Positions 37,793 through 45,646 of a stretch of DNA of 64,000 bases are shown one piece after another. Numbering within the stretch: the first letter of the stretch is position 1; every line of letters begins with the position of its first letter. The stretch is taken from positions 124,001 through 188,000 of the forward strand of contig NZ_CANMEH010000004.1 of assembly GCF_947496875.1 (NCBI RefSeq). Reading direction: 5' to 3'. The notes under the pieces are model-generated. The model saw nothing but the letters and a program-made list of their open reading frames with translations. It searched no databases and was not told the DNA's origin. The stretch is from an uncultured Paracoccus sp. GTDB taxonomy: Bacteria > Pseudomonadota > Alphaproteobacteria > Rhodobacterales > Rhodobacteraceae. The position numbers were made by a program, and so were the translations under genes.

Positions 37793-38224
37793 TTACAGGA
37801 TGCCGTGCTGTCTCAGCACCGCCTCCTCGTCGCCCGCGATCCAGCCAAAGACCTTCGCCGCCCCGTCCAGGACCTGGACCAGATAGTGCACATCGAAATC
37901 GACCGTCGTCGCGGGCAGGTCGTCACGGGCATAGCTTGCCGTCCACGCGACATGGGCCACACAATGCAGGTCATCGATCGGCGCGATACGGACGTCCCGG
38001 ACGCGCATCCCGGTCGTGCCGATCGCGCGATAGCGCTCGAACCCCTGCGCCATCACCTGCCGCAGCTGTTCGTCGTTCCGCCCCGTGATGACGCCGGACG
38101 GCGACGCGGCGATGAAGTCAGACGCGTACAGCGACGACCCCTCATCCAGATCGATCTCCCCGGCAAGGGACCGGTTGAAGAAGTCTTCATATCGCGCGAA
38201 CAGCGTGCGGACCGCTTGCTCCAT
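37793..38224 (-). CDS. NTF2-like (SnoaL-type) protein
   Basis: A 143-residue protein with the cone-shaped NTF2 fold suggested by an N-terminal helix (EQAVRTLFARYEDFFNRSLAG), GSSLYASDFIAASPSGVITGRNDEQLRQVMAQGF, and a C-terminal sheet (CVAHVAWTASYARD, VDFDVHYLVQVLDG). Such proteins are small hydrolases, isomerases or ligand binders; nothing here defines which. The start MEQAV at 38224 fits the fold better than the open frame to 38320, which lies in the AT-richer leader. It faces the terminator at 37681. Confidence 0.65.
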   Translation of the reverse strand: MEQAVRTLFARYEDFFNRSLAGEIDLDEGSSLYASDFIAASPSGVITGRNDEQLRQVMAQGFERYRAIGTTGMRVRDVRIAPIDDLHCVAHVAWTASYARDDLPATTVDFDVHYLVQVLDGAAKVFGWIAGDEEAVLRQHGIL

Positions 38225-38594
38225 CAGGTGCTTTCTTCGGTTTTGTTCTAAGCATATCGGCTCGGACACATGCGCAAAGACGATGTGTTGTTCGACGCGG
38301 ATCCGTTCCAAGCGAATCATAACTGCGACAAATCGACTGTCGCGCTTCAGCCCCGCAACTTTGCGTTGTGTCGCTGTAATGGAGTTTCATCTTCTGACAC
38401 TTCTCGCGTGGCGCGAGTCAACGCGATTGCCAGATTGACAGTTGGGACAGACTCGCTTGACTCAAGCAAATCCAAGCACATGCAACCACGGCGAGACGTC
38501 CTTTCCGCAACACTGTCGAAAAAGGCAAGTTGGAATCGCCGCTTCAATTCTCTCTGCTGGACAAGATGCACCGCTATTGAGGATGGAGCACGCC
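38225..38594. other. 370-base AT-richer gap between divergent genes
   Basis: No convincing gene. Base composition drops: the 60-base line from 38281 has 30 G+C, against 45 in a line of addB (29101). It holds two inverted repeats, CTCGCG-TGG-CGCGAG (38403-38417) and GCTTGA-C-TCAAGC (38455-38467). A TTGACA hexamer lies at 38435 without a good -10 partner. It probably contains promoters for the two divergent genes. Confidence 0.5.
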
Positions 38595-39494
38595 ATGGAC
38601 GGGACATTCCGTCGCTTCCGACTTTCTTTGTCAATTCGTTTTACTTCTGCATTTCTGCAAGCTGGCGCGACCCGGGACCACGGATTTGCCCGGAATAGTC
38701 GCCACACACATAAGGCTCGATCATCCAAGAATTGCAGGGCCACGAACCCGGTAGTTCGACCGCGGGGTTGGTCCGGGTTGCGCCGGCGCTGGCAGGCAGG
38801 TCTCGCCGCTGCGGCATGCGGCGCTTGGGGCGGGACGGCGCTGGCAGGGGGCTATGTCGCGCCCATGCTCAACGTCGCTCCGTCTGCGCCCGCCGTGACC
38901 GCAGGCGCACCGCAGAACTGGTGGATGGCGCTCATTCCCCTGTTCCTGCTGGCGCTTGCCTCGCGGGGCGGCGGCGGCCGCGGCAACGACGATTTCACGC
39001 CCCTGCCGCCAGATCACGGCTACATCTGTTTCGGCGAAGGGACCCTGATCTGGCTCGAGCGCGGCTGGGTCCCCGTTGAGGAGATCCAGACGGGCGACCG
39101 GATTGTCACCTCGCGCGGGATCCAGACGATCCTGACGGTCGAATCCTGGCAGCCGGTGGAATACCGAGACCGCCCAGCGGTGTTCGAGAATGTGCGCTTG
39201 TCGCCCAATCACGGCATCAAGGTCGGCAACATCATCGTTCCCGCCTGCAACCTCACCACCGTGCGGTCGCGCATCGACGGGTCGCGGTACTTCCACATCC
39301 TGGTCGAGGACCACAGTTGGCTGTTTGCCAAGGCCGACGCCGACGGGACGATCATCCGGGCTGAAAGCCTCTGCATGACTGCGGACCTGAAGCTGGCCAA
39401 GACCTTTCCGGACCTCGTGGCCCGCCACGCCAGCGACCCGGTCGCCCAAATCCGCGTCGACCCGAAGGACCCCACCGCGCGCAGGGCTGCCTGA
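38595..39494 (+). CDS. Hint-domain (Hedgehog/intein-type) secreted or membrane protein
   Basis: A 299-residue protein. Residues about 1-70 are basic and atypical, then a signal-like helix (AGLAAAACGAWGGTALAGG), a spacer rich in Val/Ala/Pro, a hydrophobic segment NWWMALIPLFLLALASRGGG, and from about 148 a Hint domain: CFGEGTLIWLERGWVPVEEIQTGDRIVT, then RLSPNHGIKVGNIIVPA and RYFHILVEDHSWLFA. Hint domains cleave or rearrange a peptide bond at the Cys. ATG 38595 has GGAG five to six bases upstream; a shorter form starting nearer the signal-like helix is possible. The first ~140 bases are AT-richer than the rest. Confidence 0.72.
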   Translation: MDGTFRRFRLSLSIRFTSAFLQAGATRDHGFARNSRHTHKARSSKNCRATNPVVRPRGWSGLRRRWQAGLAAAACGAWGGTALAGGYVAPMLNVAPSAPAVTAGAPQNWWMALIPLFLLALASRGGGGRGNDDFTPLPPDHGYICFGEGTLIWLERGWVPVEEIQTGDRIVTSRGIQTILTVESWQPVEYRDRPAVFENVRLSPNHGIKVGNIIVPACNLTTVRSRIDGSRYFHILVEDHSWLFAKADADGTIIRAESLCMTADLKLAKTFPDLVARHASDPVAQIRVDPKDPTARRAA

Positions 39495-39658
39495 CCCGGC
39501 AGTGCGAGTTGCGTGTCGGCACGGCAGTGGGACTTTTCAATGCCGGCCGGCCGGGCCCTCGCCCAAGCCAGCCGGGATGAGCGAATGACACTTGCTGGGG
39601 GCTGGCAGTGCAGTCGAGCGCAATCGGCCTCCGCTTCCAGCGTCATGCGGTTCGGCGG

Positions 39659-40195
39659 TCATCCCTCCTGCTGCACCCGGATCAGCCCGTCCACGTCGAA
39701 CCCCTTGTCGCGGGCGATGCCGACCAGGCGCTGATAGGTGGCCTCGTTCATCGTCGGGTCGCGCGACAGGATCCACAAATAGCCGCGGTTCGGGCCCGAG
39801 ATCATCGCCCAGCGATAATCCGCATCCAGTTCGAACACGTGGTATCCGCCGGGAAAGCCGGGGAAGAAGCTGACCGCCAGGCTGGCGGTCGCGGGATCGC
39901 CAAGGGACCGGGCGGTGGCCCGGGCCTCCTTCCACCTGCCATTGCGCCGGCCGCGGTTGACCACCTGCACCGACCCGTCCGGGTTCAGGTCGTATCGCGC
40001 AGTCACATGGGTCATGTCGCGCTCGAACCGGTGGTCCAGTCGCGCGATCTCGTACCAGCGGCCCAGATACCGGGTGATGTCGAAGCCGGTGACCGGGCTG
40101 ATGCCGGCCGGCCTGCGGGTCATCACGCCGCGGGCGGCGAGGCTGGCTGCGACGGTGGCGGTCAGCGCCACGGCGACGGTGCGGATCGGGGTCAT
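39659..40195 (-). CDS. Lipocalin-family protein (Blc-like)
   Basis: A 178-residue bacterial lipocalin. After a hydrophobic N-terminus (TVAVALTATVAASLAARG), the family signature is FDITRYLGRWYEIARLDHRFERDMTHVTARY, followed by GGYHVFELDADYRWAMISGPNRGYLWILSRDP. It binds a small hydrophobic ligand, probably at the envelope. The N-terminus lacks a Cys for lipidation, unlike E. coli Blc. ATG 40195 follows AAGGAGAAAG; an open frame extends to 40357 without a better site. Stop at 39659. Confidence 0.9.
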   Translation of the reverse strand: MTPIRTVAVALTATVAASLAARGVMTRRPAGISPVTGFDITRYLGRWYEIARLDHRFERDMTHVTARYDLNPDGSVQVVNRGRRNGRWKEARATARSLGDPATASLAVSFFPGFPGGYHVFELDADYRWAMISGPNRGYLWILSRDPTMNEATYQRLVGIARDKGFDVDGLIRVQQEG

Positions 40196-40334
40196 CTCGG
40201 CTTTCTCCTTCGGCGGATCGGGGCACCGGTCGGGCGGTGGTCCCGGGCTGCGGTTCGGCGGCTCAACGCGCGATCCCGGGGAAAGGCTGCGCGCGGCCGG
40301 CATCACCGCACGTTGCGGGATATGTGCAGAACGA

Positions 40335-40367
40335 TGCATGAAAACTGCATGAACCATGCGTGAACAT
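40335..40367. repeat. Three 11-base direct repeats before the lipocalin gene
   Basis: TGCATGAAAAC, TGCATGAACCA and TGCGTGAACAT lie head to tail with an 11-base period, about one helical turn, just after the rluA stop and 140 bases before the lipocalin start. Same-face spacing suggests a protein-binding array, but no regulator is identified. Confidence 0.4.
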
Positions 40368-40369
40368 CG

Positions 40370-41017
40370 TCAGAATGGTGCAGGGGCCGAAAAGCTCATG
40401 CTGAGGTTGCTGTCGGGGTGGCGCAGCCGCAGCGTTTCGGCATGCAGCATCAGCCGCGGATGGTCCGCGGCCGCCCCCGACGCGTACAGCGTGTCGCCCA
40501 GGATCGGGTGTCCGAGGCTCGCCATGTGCACCCGCAGCTGGTGGCTGCGCCCCGTCACCGGCGTCAGCCGCACCCGCGTCTCGGCGTCACCGGCACGCAC
40601 CACCCGCCACTCGGTCCGCGCCGGCCGGCCGGTCTCGTGATCCACCTTCTGCCGCGGCCGGTTCGGCCAGTCCACGATCAGCGGCAGGTCCACGGCCCCC
40701 GTCGCCGGCACCAGCCGCCCGGACACCCGGGCGATGTAGGTCTTCTTCACCTGACGCTGCTCGAACTGCCGGCCCAGATGGCGCTGCGCATGCGGCGTCA
40801 GCGCAAAGACCATGATCCCCGACGTGTCCAGGTCCAGCCGGTGCACAAGTAGCACGGTGGGAAAGGCGCGGCCCAGCCGGGCGATCAGGCAATCGGCCCG
40901 GTCCGGCCCGCGCCCCGGCACCGACAGCAGCCCGGCCGGCTTTTCGACCACCAGGATCTGGTCGTCGTCATGGATCAGCCGCGGCGGCTCGTCGGTGGGT
41001 CGATAGACAAAGCTCAT
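40370..41017 (-). CDS. rluA: RluA-family pseudouridine synthase
   Basis: A 215-residue pseudouridine synthase. The catalytic motif HRLDLDTSGIMVFAL holds the essential Asp at about residue 62. Others are VVEKPAGLLSVPGRG, KKTYIARVSG, TPVTGRSHQLRVHMASLGHPILGD. The short single-domain form without S4 resembles RluA, which modifies 23S rRNA U746 and tRNA U32. The ATG overlaps the stop of the LysE gene by four bases. Frames reading past the start through the LysE region are out of register with that gene. Confidence 0.9.
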   Translation of the reverse strand: MSFVYRPTDEPPRLIHDDDQILVVEKPAGLLSVPGRGPDRADCLIARLGRAFPTVLLVHRLDLDTSGIMVFALTPHAQRHLGRQFEQRQVKKTYIARVSGRLVPATGAVDLPLIVDWPNRPRQKVDHETGRPARTEWRVVRAGDAETRVRLTPVTGRSHQLRVHMASLGHPILGDTLYASGAAADHPRLMLHAETLRLRHPDSNLSMSFSAPAPF

Positions 41018-41640
41018 CGCGCCACCAGCCGCAGCGCCAGCCCCGCGAACATCACCGCCGCGACCCGGTTCAGCACCCGCATGTGCCGGCCCAGCATCTG
41101 CCCCAGATACCCGGCCACGACGCCATAGCCCATCGTGACGATCGTTCCGGTCACCACAAAGATCAGCCCCAGCCCCAGGATCTGCTGCCAGATCGGCCCA
41201 TAGGCCAGCCGCGTGAATTGCGGCAGGAAGGCCAGCAGGAACAGCACCGGCTTGGGATTCAGCAGGTTCGACAGCATGCCGCGGCGGACGATGGTCCACG
41301 GGCGCACCGCCGCCCGGACGGACAGCTGTACGGGTCCGGCCGTCCAGCTTTTCCACGCCAGCCACAGCAGGTAGAAGGCGCCGGCCCAACGGATCAGGCG
41401 CAGCGCCTCGGGGTGCGCGGCCACGATTGCGCCCAGCCCGACCGTGGCCATCAGCACGTGGCACAGCGCCCCCATCCCCACGCCGAACCCCGCCAGCGCC
41501 CCGGCGCGCGGCCCGCCCTGCACCCCGCAGGCGCTGGCGAAGACGACGTCCTGGCCCGGCGCAAAGTTCAGGACCAGCCCGCCCGTGACAAACGCCGCAA
41601 GCTGCGCAGGCGGGATGTTTCCCAGCGTCTCCCAGATCAC
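41014..41640 (-). CDS. LysE/RhtB-family amino-acid exporter
   Basis: A 208-residue membrane protein with about six helices. Family motifs are NFAPGQDVVFASACGVQGGPRAG near the N-terminus and GMLSNLLNPKPVLFLLAFLPQF in the middle. It exports an amino acid or derivative; specificity is not readable. The GTG at 41640 is chosen because homologous sequence begins just there; the ribosome site is weak. It is coupled to rluA. Confidence 0.87.
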   Translation of the reverse strand: MIWETLGNIPPAQLAAFVTGGLVLNFAPGQDVVFASACGVQGGPRAGALAGFGVGMGALCHVLMATVGLGAIVAAHPEALRLIRWAGAFYLLWLAWKSWTAGPVQLSVRAAVRPWTIVRRGMLSNLLNPKPVLFLLAFLPQFTRLAYGPIWQQILGLGLIFVVTGTIVTMGYGVVAGYLGQMLGRHMRVLNRVAAVMFAGLALRLVAR

Positions 41641-41722
41641 CCGCGCAAACCCCGCCGCAACTGCCACGGCGGGCCGGAGAGCGCCGGCACAAGTCGTACG
41701 GCACCGGACAGGCCGCCTGCGC

Positions 41723-42124
41723 TCACTGCCTGTCCTCCTGCGGCACACCGTCGGCGATGTCGTAGTAGTCGCCCTTGTCGCCAACCCAGATATGCCGCTC
41801 CAGCTGCAGCCCGGTCGGGGACTCGATGCAGCCCAGAGCCACGTCGATCTGATCGCTGCCGGTGGCGCGCCAGAACATCGAGGATCCGCAGGTGGTGCAG
41901 AACCCCCGCTCGGCCGCGGCGGACGACGGGTACCAGCGGACATGCGCCGCGCCCTCGATCGTCAGCTGGTCGCGGGGGACCGGAATGGCGGCCCAGACAT
42001 GCCCGGACCAGCGCCGGCACTGGCTGCAATGGCAGGCGGCCGCGTCGGACAGCGCCCCACGGATGGTGACGCGGACTGCGCCGCACAGGCACGCGGCGTG
42101 CCGCTCAGAGTTTTCCAAAGACAT
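41723..42124 (-). CDS. GFA-family (CENP-V/Gfa-like) zinc protein
   Basis: A 133-residue protein with the paired zinc-binding cysteine pattern: ACLCGAVRV, ACHCSQCRRWSG and GFCTTCGSSMFW. Named after glutathione-dependent formaldehyde-activating enzyme, though that activity is doubtful for most members. Its start overlaps the 3' end of the frameshifted gene at 42105-42556 by 20 bases, so the two are probably cotranscribed. Confidence 0.9.
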   Translation of the reverse strand: MSLENSERHAACLCGAVRVTIRGALSDAAACHCSQCRRWSGHVWAAIPVPRDQLTIEGAAHVRWYPSSAAAERGFCTTCGSSMFWRATGSDQIDVALGCIESPTGLQLERHIWVGDKGDYYDIADGVPQEDRQ

Positions 42125-42556
42125 TCTGCATCATCCCTTCCAGGCCGGCCTGATCGGCGGCGGTAAAGGCGTCGGGCCGATTGCTGTCGATGTCCAGCAC
42201 TCCGATCAGCCGCCCGTCGGCCCCGAAGACCGGCACCACGATTTCGGACCGGGTCGACTGGCACACGCGATGTGGTCCGGGAACGCATCGACGTCCGGCA
42301 CCAGTTGCGTCCGGCCCGTTCGGGCCGCGGCGCCGCACACCCCGCGTGAAAACGGGATCGTCAGGCAGCCATGCCCGCCCTGATAGGGCCCGATCTTCAG
42401 CAGCTCGGGCCCGACCACGCGATAGAAGCCTGTCCAGTCGAAGCGATCATCGGCGTGGTGGATCTCGCAGGCGAGCGTGGCCATCAGCGCCACCTCGTCG
42501 GTTTCGCCCGCGGTGAGCGAGCGGATGCGTGCGGCAAGGGCGGGGTAATCGACCAT
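42105..42556 (-). pseudogene. msrC: Free methionine-(R)-sulfoxide reductase (GAF domain), frameshifted
   Basis: The N-terminal frame from 42556 gives MVDYPALAARIR through IPFSRGVCGAAARTG and DVDAFPDHIACAS. The C-terminal half (STRSEIVVPVFGADGRLIGVLDID) is in another frame, ending at 42105. Joining them at about 42258-42261 needs one base restored (GCCAG-TCGACC where GCC AGN TCG ACC is expected). The enzyme reduces free Met-R-sulfoxide, and the redox cysteines precede the break. A single-base deletion or a sequencing error explains it; everything else looks intact. Confidence 0.85.
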
Positions 42557-42631
42557 GCCGCACAGGCTACCCGCGCGGCACCGGCCGCAAAAGCCCCCTT
42601 GGCCCGGCAGGAAAGGGGTCGTCAGGGATGA

Positions 42632-43687
42632 TCAGGGCACCGGGGTCCACAGCACGTCGTCGATCCGCGGCACCCCGGTGGCCAGCATCACCAGCCGATC
42701 GAATCCCAGCGCGATGCCGCTGGCCGGTGGCATGCGGCTGAGCGCATCCAGCAGGTCGTCATCCAGCGGATAACGCTCACCGTGCACCCGCTGCTTCTCG
42801 TCCATCTCGGCCACGAACCGGCGGCGCTGTTCGTCGGCGTCGGTCAGTTCGCCGAAGCCGTTCCCCAGTTCCACCCCGCAGGCATACAGCTCAAACCGCT
42901 CGGCGACGCGGGGGTCATCGGGCGCGCGCCGGGCCAGGGCGGCCTCGGGGGCGGGATAGCGGTCCAGGATCGTGGGGCGGCCGTGGCCGAGATGCGGCTC
43001 GATCCGGTCCACCAGCACACGGCTGAGGATATCGCCCCAGCTGTCGTCCGCCGCCACCCGCAGGCCGGCCGCGCGGGCCTGCGCGGCCAGGGCATCCCGG
43101 TCCGTCTGCCCCTGCACGGTCACGGTGGCCAGCAGGTCGATGCCGGCGTGTTTGGCGAACGCGTCGGCCACCGACAGCCGCTCGGGGTCCGCAAGCGGGT
43201 CGCAGGTGCGGTCGCGGAACCGCAGGACGGGCGTCCCGGCGGCCCCGGCGGCCAGCCGCAGCATCGCGGCGCAGTCATCAATCAGCACGCCGTAGGATTC
43301 GCCCACCCGGTACCATTCCAGCATGGTGAATTCCGGGCTGTGCAGGGGACCCCGTTCGCGATTGCGCCAGACATGGACGAAGGCCGCGATGCGGGTTTCA
43401 CCGGCGGCCAGCAGCTTCTTCATGGCGAATTCGGGGCTGGTGTGGAGGTACATCCGCCGCCCCTGCCCGTCATTTCCGATCGCCTCGGTCGCAAAGCCGT
43501 GCAGATGCGCCTCGTTGCCCGGACTGATCGCCAAAGCCGCAGGATCCACCTCGGTGAAGCCCTCGGCCTCCAGCCAGCCACGGATCGCCCGCTGGATGCG
43601 GTTGCGGGTGATCAGAACAGGCCGACGGTCGGCATGGCGGCCGCGGTCCCACCACGGGGTCTGCGTCGCCGGTGTCGGACGGGGCAT
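42632..43687 (-). CDS. epmA: EpmA, EF-P lysine-tRNA-synthetase-like ligase
   Basis: A 351-residue class II aminoacyl-tRNA synthetase core without an anticodon-binding domain, which separates it from LysRS. Motif 2 region is RIAAFVHVWRNRERGPLHSPEFTMLEWYR, and motif 3 is ASGIALGFDRLVMLATG; GVELGNGFGELTDADEQ is also typical. It attaches (R)-beta-lysine to the conserved lysine of EF-P, whose gene is divergent 85 bases away. The aminomutase EpmB is not in the window. Confidence 0.93.
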   Translation of the reverse strand: MPRPTPATQTPWWDRGRHADRRPVLITRNRIQRAIRGWLEAEGFTEVDPAALAISPGNEAHLHGFATEAIGNDGQGRRMYLHTSPEFAMKKLLAAGETRIAAFVHVWRNRERGPLHSPEFTMLEWYRVGESYGVLIDDCAAMLRLAAGAAGTPVLRFRDRTCDPLADPERLSVADAFAKHAGIDLLATVTVQGQTDRDALAAQARAAGLRVAADDSWGDILSRVLVDRIEPHLGHGRPTILDRYPAPEAALARRAPDDPRVAERFELYACGVELGNGFGELTDADEQRRRFVAEMDEKQRVHGERYPLDDDLLDALSRMPPASGIALGFDRLVMLATGVPRIDDVLWTPVP

Positions 43688-43772
43688 CGGCGCACCTCTG
43701 GCGATTTCGCGCGTGATGCGCTAAGCACCGCGGCGATAATCCACGCATTCCCAGATCGCAAGAAAGTCGCAA

Positions 43773-44339
43773 GTGAAAGTCATCGCCTCCAGCCTCCGCA
43801 AGGGCAACGTTGTCGAGATCGACGACAAGCTGTATGTCGTGCTGACCGCCCAGAACTTCCACCCCGGCAAGGGCACCCCCGTCACCCAGGTGGACATGCG
43901 CCGGATCGCCGACGGCGTGAAGGTCAGCGAGCGCTGGCGCACCACCGAACAGGTGGAGCGCGCCCATGTCGACGAACGCGGCTACGACTTCCTGTATGAG
44001 GACGGCGAAGGGTTCCACTTCATGGAGCCCGAGACCTATGAGCAGGTCGTCGCCCCCGCCGACATGGTCGGCGACCAGAAGGCCTATCTGCAGGAAGGCA
44101 TGCGGGTGTCCCTGCAGGTGTTCAACGGCGCCCCGATCGCGCTGGAACTGCCGCAGAGGATCACCGTCGAGGTCACCGAGACCGAGCCGGTGGTCAAGGG
44201 ACAGACCGCGTCGTCGTCCTACAAGCCCGCGACCTGCGACAACGGGCTGCGGGTGATGGTGCCCCCCCATATCGGCGCCGGTACGCGGATCGTGATCAAC
44301 ACCGAAGACAACAGCTACGTCGAACGGTCCAAGGACTGA
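43773..44339 (+). CDS. efp: Elongation factor P
   Basis: A 188-residue EF-P that relieves ribosome stalling at polyproline. The modified lysine is in the loop HPGKGTP at about residue 33. Three beta-barrel domains are present, with [18 protein letters not shown] and the ending [19 protein letters not shown]. The target Lys agrees with beta-lysylation by the adjacent EpmA. It is convergent with selD. Confidence 0.97.
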   Translation: MKVIASSLRKGNVVEIDDKLYVVLTAQNFHPGKGTPVTQVDMRRIADGVKVSERWRTTEQVERAHVDERGYDFLYEDGEGFHFMEPETYEQVVAPADMVGDQKAYLQEGMRVSLQVFNGAPIALELPQRITVEVTETEPVVKGQTASSSYKPATCDNGLRVMVPPHIGAGTRIVINTEDNSYVERSKD

Positions 44340-44351
44340 ATGCGCCGGGCA

Positions 44352-44368
44352 CCGGCCGGATCGGCCGG
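44352..44368. terminator. Possible bidirectional terminator between efp and selD
   Basis: CCGGCCG-GAT-CGGCCGG forms a seven-base stem 12 bases after the efp stop and 12 bases beyond the selD stop. There is no T-run, so it is only a candidate for the two convergent genes. Confidence 0.35.
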
Positions 44369-44380
44369 GGCCGCGCTTGA

Positions 44381-45424
44381 TCAAAGGACGGTCACACCGC
44401 CGCCTTGCTCGACCCCGCCGATCACGGCAGCCAGCGGATAGCCTGCCTCGTGCAGCCGGTCGATCCAGCCCGGCGCCGAGTCCGCCGCGACGGACACCAG
44501 CAGCCCGCCGGAGGTCTGCGGATCGCACAGCAGCGCCCGCTGCCAGTCGGGACAGTCGGGCGGCAGCGTGATGTCGTCGCCATAGGCGGCCCAGTTGCGG
44601 TGCGAGGCGCCGGTCACGAACCCCGCCTGCGCCAGGTCGTCCGCCCGGCTCAGCCGTGGCAGGGCGGCGCGATCGATCACCAGCCGAACGCCGGACGCCC
44701 GCGCGACCTCCAGCCCGTGGCCCAGGATACCGAAACCGGTCACATCGGTGATCGCACGGACCGCCGGATCGTCGGCCAGATCGACCCCGATCCGGTTCAG
44801 CAGGGTGGTCGAGGCGATCATCTCGTCGATCCCCGCCTGATCCAGCGCATCCTTCTTGATCGCGGCGGAATAGTGGCCGACGCCAAGCCCCTTGGTCAGG
44901 ATCAGCACATCCCCGGGCTGTGCATCGGCATTGCGGCGCAGCTTGCCGGGATTGACGATGCCGATCACCGCCAGCCCGTAGATCGGCTCGACCGAGTCGA
45001 TGGAATGCCCGCCGGCGACCGGAATCCCCGCCTCGGCACAGACCGACTGGCCGCCCTGCAGGATGTCGCGGATGGTGCCGGCCGGAAGCCGGTCGACGGG
45101 CATCCCGAGAATCGCCAGCGCCATGATCGGCCGGCCGCCCATCGCATAGATGTCGGAAATGGCATTGGTGGCGGCGATGCGGCCAAAGGCATGGGCATCG
45201 TCGACCATCGGCATGAAGAAATCCGTCGTGGCGATCACCGCGGTCTGATCGTCCAGCTGCCACACCGCGGCATCGTCGGCGGTCTCGTTTCCGACGAGCA
45301 GCTGCGGGAACATCTGGCCCACGGGCTGGTCGGCCAGCAGTTCGCGCAGGACGGCCGGCGCCAGCTTGCAGCCGCAGCCGCCGCCGTGGGACAGTTGGGA
45401 CAGGCGGAGATCGGTCTGGGCCAT
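44381..45424 (-). CDS. selD: SelD, selenide water dikinase
   Basis: ATP-dependent synthesis of selenophosphate, the selenium donor for tRNA-Sec. The 347 residues include the N-terminal catalytic loop [16 protein letters not shown] (a Cys form, not selenocysteine), [17 protein letters not shown] and [17 protein letters not shown]. It lies on the opposite strand, divergent from the formate dehydrogenase-selAB run. It supplies that module. Confidence 0.96.
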   Translation of the reverse strand: MAQTDLRLSQLSHGGGCGCKLAPAVLRELLADQPVGQMFPQLLVGNETADDAAVWQLDDQTAVIATTDFFMPMVDDAHAFGRIAATNAISDIYAMGGRPIMALAILGMPVDRLPAGTIRDILQGGQSVCAEAGIPVAGGHSIDSVEPIYGLAVIGIVNPGKLRRNADAQPGDVLILTKGLGVGHYSAAIKKDALDQAGIDEMIASTTLLNRIGVDLADDPAVRAITDVTGFGILGHGLEVARASGVRLVIDRAALPRLSRADDLAQAGFVTGASHRNWAAYGDDITLPPDCPDWQRALLCDPQTSGGLLVSVAADSAPGWIDRLHEAGYPLAAVIGGVEQGGGVTVL

Positions 45425-45646
45425 CGGACATCCTTTCGTGGGCGTGCGGCCGTGTGCCGGCGATCACAGATGGGCATTCAGGGCGTCCGTCCCGCGCAGA
45501 TGTCAACCCGCCGGACACGGGACCGACAGCCTGGCCCGGTTGACCCCGATCCGAACCAGCCCAGGCCGAGTGTTTCTTGACTTGATCCCGGATTGCTCCA
45601 AGATGGTCGGACCTATCTTGGTGGACAGGCAACAACGGAGGACCCG

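Noticed and set aside
45577-45605. A sigma-70 promoter (TTGACT, 17-base spacer, AAGATG) or FNR half-site TTGAT before the formate dehydrogenase gene.
   Set aside because: The -10 is poor and the FNR dyad lacks its second half; the 222-base gap surely has a promoter but I cannot place it.
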